Part shown: in pieces, positions 54,888-64,000 of the stretch
Layout: each line of letters opens with the position of its first letter
How positions within the stretch are numbered: position 1 is the first letter of the stretch
Notes under the pieces: model-generated
What the model was told of the DNA's origin: nothing
Database searches by the model: none
Seen by the model: only the letters and a program-made list of their open reading frames with translations
Assembly: GCA_016185015.1 (NCBI GenBank)
Contig: JACPOI010000051.1
Coordinates: 31,902 to 95,901 of the forward strand
Direction: 5' to 3'
DNA: 64,000 nucleotides
Source: Burkholderiales bacterium
GTDB taxonomy: Bacteria > Pseudomonadota > Gammaproteobacteria > Burkholderiales > Burkholderiaceae_C
Position numbers and translations under genes: made by a program

Positions 54888-57589
54888 GGGGGAGACTCCA
54901 GGGGAAACGGGTGAACTTTATGGACTAGATCGACCAGATCTGCCAAAGCTTGAGGCCGGGCATAGAAATACCCCTGGAATAGCCGGCAACCCTGTTGCAG
55001 CAGGATGTCGCGCTGGGCTTCGGTTTCCACGCCTTCGGCGATCACCTCCAGCCCCAGGCTGCGGCCTAGGGCGATGATGGTCTGGGTGATGACCACGTCG
55101 TTGGGGTCGGTCTGCAGGTCGCGTACGAAGGAGGCGTCGATCTTGAGCTGCTGGATGGGCAGGCGTTTGAGGTAGCTCAGTGACGAGTAGCCGGTGCCGA
55201 AGTCGTCCAGCGCGAACTGCACCCCCAGCGTCACCAGGCGGCGCATCTTGCTGGTGGCGTCGTCGATGTTGTGCGCCAGCACGCTCTCGGTCAGTTCGAG
55301 CTGCAGCCGGCTGGCGTCTGCGCCGGTGGCCATCAGCACCGAGGTGACGCTTTCGACGAAGTTGGCCTGCAGTAGCTGGTGGGCGCAGAGGTTGACGGAG
55401 ATCACCAGCTCGCCCAGCACCGGCTGGCCGCGCCAGCGCTCGATCTGCTGGCAGACCTGCTCCAGCACCCACTGGCCCAGCGGCAGGATCAGGCCGGTTT
55501 CCTCGGCCAGGGGGATGAAGTGTCCCGGTGTCACCAGGCCGCGTTGCGGGTGCAACCAGCGCACCAGGGCTTCGGCGCCGACCATGCGGCCCTCGCTGTC
55601 GAATTGCGGCTGGTAGAAAACGCGGAACTGTTGCAGGGCCAGCGCCTGGTTCAGGTCGGCCTCCAGGGTCACGCGCTGGCTGAGCTGCACGGCGATGTCG
55701 TGGTCGAAGAAGCGGATGGCATTGCGTCCGCTGGCCTTGGCCTCGTACATGGCCATGTCGGCGCGCTTGATCAGTTCGTCGGCGCCGGTCTCGGGTCCGT
55801 CAAACAGCGCCACGCCGATGCTGACCGACATCTGGTGGTACTGGCTGTCGATGCCAAAGGGTTCGCGCATGCTGCTGCGCAGCTTCTCCGCCAGGCTGCG
55901 TGCCTGGGCACTGGCGCGTTCGGGGTCGGTATCGAGCTGCTCCAGCAGCACCGCGAATTCGTCGCCGCCGGTATGCGCCACCAGGCCGAGGTCGCCGACG
56001 ATGCGCAGCATGCGTCCGGCCACGGCCTGCAGCAGCGCGTCGCCGACCTTGTGGCCCAGGGTGTCGTTGATCTGCTTGAAACGGTCCAGGTCCGAGAACA
56101 GCAGGGCGCCGCGGCTGCTCCCGTTGTTGCGCCCCAGGGTTTCCTGCAGGCGCTCGAACAGCAGGCGGCGGTTGGGCAAGCCGGTGAGGGCATCGTGGTA
56201 GGCTAGGTGGTAGACGTGCTCGCTGTGGGCCTTGCGGTCGGAGATGTCGGAGAACACGGTGACGATGCGTACGAAGCGGTCCTTGCGCCGCACCGGCCGG
56301 CTGCTGACTTCGACCGGGAAGGTCTTGCCGCTGGCGCTGACAAACAGGTTCTCGCCTTCATAGGGCTGCTGCCAGCGCTGTGGGTCGAGCAGCGGGTTGG
56401 TACTGCCCAGGGGCTGGGGCGCAGGCGAAAGGATCAGGGGCAGCAGTTGCCGGCCCAGCAAGGCCTCGCGCTGGTAACCGAGCAGGCGACAGGCGGCGCG
56501 GTTGATGTAGGTGACGATGCCCTGGCGATCCAGCACGAACATGCCTTCACCCATGGCATTGCTGAACGAGTCCATGCGCTGGCGCAGCAGCATTTCACGC
56601 AGCGCCATCACCACGATGACCAGCAGGGTCAGCACCGCACTGGCGATCAGCAGGCCGTACTGCTGCCAGATGTCGCGCCAGGAGATGACCGGCGGCTTGT
56701 CGAAGGGCGGGGCGCGCAGCTCGCGCATCATGGCGCGCACCGGTTCGTAGTCGGCCGGTACGGTGAAGCCGTAGATGCCCATGCGCCGCGCCGCTTCGCC
56801 GCCGTGCGGCAGCGAAAGCAGGGCGCCGGCGATGCGCACAGAGAGATCTTCCGGCAGGTGCGACATGGCGACGACCGGCCATTCCGGGTAAAGCCGGGAG
56901 GACAGGGCGTAGGGATAACCGGGGTAGTTCTGCTGTCCCAGGACCTTGAGCTCACCTGGCTTGAGCCGCCCCTCGCGCACCATGGTCTCGAGCAGGCCGG
57001 TGCGCACGAAGGCGGCGTCGGCCTTGTCGGCCAGCAGGGCTTCGATGACGCGGTCCTGCGGCAAGCCGGTTTCCACCAGCGACCCGGGGCTGATCGACAG
57101 GCGTGCCAGTTCGGTGGCCTGGATCTGGTAGCCGCCGAAGGACAGGCGCGAGACCATGGCGATGCGCTGGTCTTGCAGATCCTTCAGGTCGCGCAGGTCC
57201 TGGCGCTCGCTGCGGGCCAGGATCACGCCGCCCATGGCGCGTACCGGTTGGCTGTTCTCCAGATTGATCAGGGAGGCCAGCGGGGTGGAGAGGCCGTTCT
57301 GATGCACCATGCGCACATACTCGCCGGGCTGGGTGATCACCAGGTCCACCGCCTGCTGGCGCACGGCCTCCTGCATCGCTCCATACTCGTAGACCTTGAG
57401 TTCGAAGTGCGCCGAGGGGACCGAGCGGTTGAGGTAGTCGGTCAGGGGCTTCCACTGGGCCAGGGCAAGGGCTTCGGGCCGGAAAGACAGGACACCCACC
57501 ACGATGGTTTCAGGGTTGGCCCGCAGCGACGTGGCGGCCAGGGCCAGCAGCAGCCCGGTGCATGCACTTTGCAGGCGACGCTTCATCAT
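54884..57589 (-). CDS. PhnD-like sensor / PAS / GGDEF / EAL protein
   Basis: A 901-residue hybrid. A signal peptide (cleavage near LRANP) precedes a periplasmic PhnD/phosphonate-binding-like domain (residues ~25-295: [37 protein letters not shown]). A membrane helix lies at ~312-332, then a PAS domain (~340-455), GGDEF ([12 protein letters not shown] intact; inhibition-site RxxD absent) and EAL ([26 protein letters not shown] intact). Both enzymatic domains look competent, so it could make or degrade c-di-GMP. Its start overlaps the binding-lipoprotein stop (ATGA), and its stop overlaps the chemotaxis receptor start. Confidence 0.94.
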   Translation of the reverse strand: MMKRRLQSACTGLLLALAATSLRANPETIVVGVLSFRPEALALAQWKPLTDYLNRSVPSAHFELKVYEYGAMQEAVRQQAVDLVITQPGEYVRMVHQNGLSTPLASLINLENSQPVRAMGGVILARSERQDLRDLKDLQDQRIAMVSRLSFGGYQIQATELARLSISPGSLVETGLPQDRVIEALLADKADAAFVRTGLLETMVREGRLKPGELKVLGQQNYPGYPYALSSRLYPEWPVVAMSHLPEDLSVRIAGALLSLPHGGEAARRMGIYGFTVPADYEPVRAMMRELRAPPFDKPPVISWRDIWQQYGLLIASAVLTLLVIVVMALREMLLRQRMDSFSNAMGEGMFVLDRQGIVTYINRAACRLLGYQREALLGRQLLPLILSPAPQPLGSTNPLLDPQRWQQPYEGENLFVSASGKTFPVEVSSRPVRRKDRFVRIVTVFSDISDRKAHSEHVYHLAYHDALTGLPNRRLLFERLQETLGRNNGSSRGALLFSDLDRFKQINDTLGHKVGDALLQAVAGRMLRIVGDLGLVAHTGGDEFAVLLEQLDTDPERASAQARSLAEKLRSSMREPFGIDSQYHQMSVSIGVALFDGPETGADELIKRADMAMYEAKASGRNAIRFFDHDIAVQLSQRVTLEADLNQALALQQFRVFYQPQFDSEGRMVGAEALVRWLHPQRGLVTPGHFIPLAEETGLILPLGQWVLEQVCQQIERWRGQPVLGELVISVNLCAHQLLQANFVESVTSVLMATGADASRLQLELTESVLAHNIDDATSKMRRLVTLGVQFALDDFGTGYSSLSYLKRLPIQQLKIDASFVRDLQTDPNDVVITQTIIALGRSLGLEVIAEGVETEAQRDILLQQGCRLFQGYFYARPQALADLVDLVHKVHPFPLESPP

Positions 57590-58593
57590 GAGGTGGGGGT
57601 GGCCGGAAGGTAGGCGCCGCTGTAGAGCCTGTTGGAGTCCACGGGCTGGCGGATGATGCCGGCCTGCAACATGATGGCCGAGAGCTTGTTCGTGACGCGT
57701 TGCAGGTCACCATCCTGCGCCGAGAGATAGCGCTGGTTGCCGATCAGGTCCGGCAACTCCATGCCGCGCAACGAGGTGATCAGTTCTTCAGCCGAAATCT
57801 CCAGATGGGTGGCGATCCGGTAGGCCGAGTCCCACGGGTTTTGCCGCAGGTAGGTCAAGGCTCGAAAGTGCGCTGCCAGCGCAGCGCGCAGCGGCTCGCC
57901 ATGGGTGAGCAGTGCTGCCGGACGGACCGCCAGCACATCGAAGATTGTGTCGGGAAGTTCGCGTGTACTCAGCAGGGCTCGGGCGCCGAGTTTCCTGAGC
58001 TTGGTCGCCATGGGTTCATAAGTGAGGAGGGCGTCCACATCGCCGCGGGCCCAGGCCGCATCATGGCTCTCATAGTCGATCAGGCGGGTCTCGACATCCT
58101 GCTGCCTGAGCCCGGCCTTCTCCAGGGTCATCGACAGCATCAGGTAGCCCAGAGCATTGTCGACCAGCCCGATGCGACGGCCACGCAATGCAGCCAGGCG
58201 CGACAGGCCGGGCCGCGCCAGCAGCACGTCCGCCCCCTTGGAGATGTCGAAGACGAGCACGATCGTCAGGTCCGTGCCCTGGTCGCGCAGTCTCAGAATC
58301 TGGTCCAGCGTCAACATGACACCATCGACCTGTCCTGCCTTGAGCAGATCGATCATGGCATCGTGCGAGGGGGGCTCCCTCAGCTCAACCTGCGCAGGCA
58401 GGTATCCCAGGTTCCGGGCCAGGTACATGGGTTCGTAGCCTGGCCAGGGACGGCCGGCCAGGACCAGCGGGCGTTGGGGGGTGCAGGCACCGAGTGAGCC
58501 CAGCAGCGGCAGCAGGGACGCGGCCTGCAAGGCCCGGCGCCTGCCGACGGCCTGGCAGGCTGGAGGGGAGGTTTCGGGCTGCAGGTCGCGCAT
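57586..58593 (-). CDS. Binding-protein-like lipoprotein (NMT1/SsuA type)
   Basis: A 335-residue lipoprotein. The N terminus has VGRRRALQAASLLPLLGSLGAC, a twin-arginine-like region plus lipobox (Cys37). The mature domain resembles SsuA/NMT1 binding proteins (WPGYEPMYLARNLGYL, DGVMLTLDQILRLRDQG, GLVDNALGYLMLSM). It should scan for a small organic solute in the periplasm. No permease or ATPase gene is nearby; instead it precedes a c-di-GMP enzyme and a chemotaxis receptor in one coupled operon, so a sensing role is likely. Confidence 0.9.
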   Translation of the reverse strand: MRDLQPETSPPACQAVGRRRALQAASLLPLLGSLGACTPQRPLVLAGRPWPGYEPMYLARNLGYLPAQVELREPPSHDAMIDLLKAGQVDGVMLTLDQILRLRDQGTDLTIVLVFDISKGADVLLARPGLSRLAALRGRRIGLVDNALGYLMLSMTLEKAGLRQQDVETRLIDYESHDAAWARGDVDALLTYEPMATKLRKLGARALLSTRELPDTIFDVLAVRPAALLTHGEPLRAALAAHFRALTYLRQNPWDSAYRIATHLEISAEELITSLRGMELPDLIGNQRYLSAQDGDLQRVTNKLSAIMLQAGIIRQPVDSNRLYSGAYLPATPTS

Positions 58594-58714
58594 GTGTGGC
58601 TTGCCGGCGAACTCCCGCGCGGCAGGTGTGTTGACATCGTAATCGACCTTTCAGCTGCGCGTAAGGCCAGGACGAATCCAGGGAATGCTTTGCGGCAATA
58701 GTTCCGGGCCGGCG

Positions 58715-59452
58715 CTATTCACGCCGGGCGCGCAGATCGGCACCCAGAGCCTCGCGCTCGTCGAATACGAAGCATTCGCCTCTGAAGTGCTCGCCGCCGG
58801 TTTCCTCGAAATACTTGAGGATGCCGCCTTCGAGCTGGTAAACGTGCTCCAGCCCGGTCTCCTGCATGAGGATGGCCGCTTTTTCGCAGCGGATGCCGCC
58901 GGTACAAAAGCTCACCACGGTCTTGCCTTCCAGCTCGTCCCGGTGTGCCAGCAGCGCCTGCGGGAAATCGGAGAACTTGTGGATGCGCCAGTCGATGGCG
59001 CCTTCGAAGCTGCCGTGGTCGATCTCGAAGGCATTGCGCGTGTCCAGTGTCACCACTGGCCGGCCTTCGTCATCGTGACCCTGGTCGAGCCAACGCTTGA
59101 CAGTCTGCGCTGCCACCGCGGGCGCGCGGCCCTCGGCAGGCCGGATGGTCGGATGGTTCATGCGGATGATCTCGCGCTTGACCTTGACCAGCATCTTGCG
59201 AAAGGGCTGGCGGGCCGACCAGCTTTCCTTGGGCGTGAGGTCGGCCAGGCGCGGATCTTCATGCAGTTGCGCCACGAAGGCGCGCACGGCTTCGCCCGGT
59301 CCCGCGAGAAACAAGTTGATGCCTTCCTCGGCCAGCAGCACCGTGCCCTTGAGATCGAGCGCCACCGCTTGTTCGTGCAGCTTCTCGCGCAGGGCATGGG
59401 CGTCGGGAAGAGGGACGAATTTGTAGGCGGAGATGTTGAGGATGTCGTTCAC
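58715..59452 (-). CDS. trhO: tRNA uridine-34 hydroxylase (rhodanese-type TrhO/YceA)
   Basis: A 245-residue protein of the TrhO (YceA) family, which hydroxylates uridine 34 of some tRNAs to ho5U. It starts [20 protein letters not shown], carries an N-terminal ferredoxin-like part and a rhodanese domain with [18 protein letters not shown] and the active-site loop CTGGIRCEK. The start codon is GTG at 59452. Length is at the short end of the family (250-350), so the C-terminal Cys-rich tail of longer members is lacking. Confidence 0.9.
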   Translation of the reverse strand: MNDILNISAYKFVPLPDAHALREKLHEQAVALDLKGTVLLAEEGINLFLAGPGEAVRAFVAQLHEDPRLADLTPKESWSARQPFRKMLVKVKREIIRMNHPTIRPAEGRAPAVAAQTVKRWLDQGHDDEGRPVVTLDTRNAFEIDHGSFEGAIDWRIHKFSDFPQALLAHRDELEGKTVVSFCTGGIRCEKAAILMQETGLEHVYQLEGGILKYFEETGGEHFRGECFVFDEREALGADLRARRE

Positions 59453-59490
59453 AGGGCTGATTTTAGTTATTTGGCTTTAAGGTGGGTTTT

Positions 59491-60017
59491 TGCTAGCGTG
59501 GCTTTGCCGGGTCTCGCCCCGGCGGGCGAGGTACTTTTCTTTGCTTCGCCAAAGAAAAGTACCCAAAAGAAAGGCGAGCCGGGTTCGTCGTCCCTCCGCT
59601 GCGCTACGGGCACGCTGCGTTGCTCGGCCAGTGCGGGAAGCGCAGAAACTCGCTTCGCTCAGACATCTGCACTTCTTTTTCCGCCCTGGCCTGCGCTACT
59701 CGCCTCCTCTCACGGCAATGGGGGACCGGAGACCAAAAACAACAAGGACGCGCCATGGCGCGTCCTTGTGGGGCTCTGGCTGTTGGTCCCCGGCCTTATG
59801 CCGTGTGGCAGGGCTGAGCAGCGCAGCAGCGCGCGGATCAGGGCGGGCGTTGTTTGAGCGCAGCGAGTTTAGCCCGACCCCGCCCGGTGCGAGCAGCGCA
59901 AGGTACCCCGCAGGGGCCCTGACTTCGGCTCGCCTTCTCTTTGCTTACTTTCTCTTGGCGAAGCAAGAGAAAGTGAGTGCCCTGTCGGGGGCACATCCCG
60001 ACAATGCCACGCTAGCA
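59491..60017. repeat. 527-bp dispersed repeat with imperfect long terminal inverted repeats (copy 1)
   Basis: TGCTAGCGTGGC (59491-59502) is inverted exactly at 60006-60017, and the similarity continues inward for dozens of bases with mismatches (for instance around TTGCTTCGCCAA on both sides). A perfect 28-base palindrome lies at 59742-59769. The 5' ~410 bases recur at 63591-64000. Several overlapping open frames here look like by-products of the repeat, not genes. It fills the gap between trhO and dnaE. Confidence 0.8.
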
Positions 60018-60085
60018 GAAACGCCGCAGCAAAGAGGGGAAACCTTGAGAAGGGGCAAGCGCCAGCCTACTAAAATCAAACTCAT

Positions 60086-63559
<3,474 letters not shown>

Positions 63560-63590
63560 CGCCTTTGTTTCTTTGCGCTGCCTGCGTTGT

Positions 63591-64000
63591 TGCTGGCGTG
63601 GCATGCCGGGTCTCGCCCCGGCGGGCGAGGTACTTTTCTTTGCTTCGCCAAAGCAAAGTACCCAAAAGAAAGGCGAGCCGGATTCGTCGACCCTCCGCTA
63701 CGCTCCGGGCACGCTGCGTTGCTCGGGACCGGCGGGAAGCGCAGAAACTCGCTGCGCTCAAACATCTGCGCTTCTTTTTCCGCCGCTCCCTGCGCTACTC
63801 GCCTCCTCATTACGGCGGTGAAGTCCGAACACCGAATCCCACAAGGACGCGCCATGGCGCGTCCTTGTTTGGCCGTTTTGTCTTGGGCTGTTGGTCCCCG
63901 GCAGTTGGGTTCCCTATGCCGTGTGGCAGGGCTGAGCAGCGCAGCAGCGGGCGGATCAGGGCGGGCGTTGTTTGAGCGCAGCGAGTTTAGCCCGACCCCG
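63591..64000. repeat. Dispersed repeat, copy 2 (cut by the window end)
   Basis: About 410 bases similar, in the same orientation, to 59491-59900, with scattered differences. The 28-base palindrome is at 63841-63868. The right-hand inverted end lies outside the window. It starts 31 bases after the dnaE stop, so dnaE is bracketed by direct copies. Confidence 0.8.

Noticed and set aside
59491..60017. Insertion sequence with a transposase
   Set aside because: Too short for a transposase gene and no DDE-like motif in any frame; treated as a non-autonomous dispersed repeat.

Overview
The window looks like chromosomal DNA of a beta-proteobacterium of the order Burkholderiales, most likely family Comamonadaceae. 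The grounds are high GC with strongly G/C-biased third positions, four orphan Bug/TctC-type solute-binding proteins, many CoA-thioester enzymes, a PHA-system protein, and several dispersed palindromic repeats of a kind common in that family. This is inferred from gene content; there is no rRNA gene in the window to settle it.

Layout. 1-3.4 kb: end of a 3-oxoacid CoA-transferase B gene, a small unknown gene, a membrane histidine kinase and a BLUF blue-light receptor with two CRP-like palindromes upstream. 3.5-13.3 kb: a spermidine-synthase-like protein behind a tRNA-Gly(CCC) gene, gabD coupled to a LEA14-like lipoprotein, alaS coupled to a TlpA-type redoxin, an acyltransferase-3 membrane protein, and two unrelated transglutaminase-family genes placed head to head. 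13.3-24 kb: a carbon/CoA metabolism block with two duplicated branched-chain-type binding proteins, a CaiB-type CoA-transferase coupled to a crotonase that lacks both usual catalytic glutamates, a TctC protein and serine-glyoxylate aminotransferase. Divergent from these is a GntR/FadR regulator followed by a large FAD/Fe-S dehydrogenase; two near-identical 14-bp boxes lie in the divergent promoter. 24-25.7 kb: a lower-GC accessory gene of unknown function, a universal stress protein and a 144-bp inverted-repeat element. 25.7-30 kb: sulfatase plus two TctC proteins, divergent from a LysR gene. 30-34 kb: acyltransferase, nitronate monooxygenase, a small unknown gene and acyl-CoA dehydrogenase.

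34.1-38.4 kb is a five-gene reactive-sulfur operon: ArsR-rhodanese fusion regulator, persulfide-dioxygenase-like hydrolase, YeeE/YedE sulfur transporter, MFS transporter, periplasmic rhodanese. It appears to start from a leaderless promoter carrying an inverted repeat. 38.5-44.9 kb: PHA protein, a TetR gene with two palindromic operators, fasciclin protein, SCP-x-type thiolase, diguanylate cyclase, TctC protein and a predicted beta-barrel protein. 45-47.6 kb: a tRNA-modification cluster (gluQ, trmB, RluA-type pseudouridine synthase). 47.7-52.9 kb: FAD oxidoreductase, LysR, then pirin-DoxX-flavodoxin and a second pirin. A 270-bp structured element with perfect 27-bp terminal inverted repeats ends three bases before the second pirin start codon.

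52.9-58.6 kb: a translationally coupled signalling operon of binding lipoprotein, PhnD-like/PAS/GGDEF/EAL protein and chemotaxis receptor. 58.7-64 kb: trhO and dnaE, with dnaE bracketed by two copies of a long repeat that has a 28-base palindrome at its core.

No CRISPR array, transposase gene, prophage or rRNA operon is visible. The most distinctive material is the transglutaminase pair, the three-gene c-di-GMP/chemotaxis operon, the reactive-sulfur operon with its regulatory site, the structured repeats, and the unknown accessory gene at 24.2 kb.
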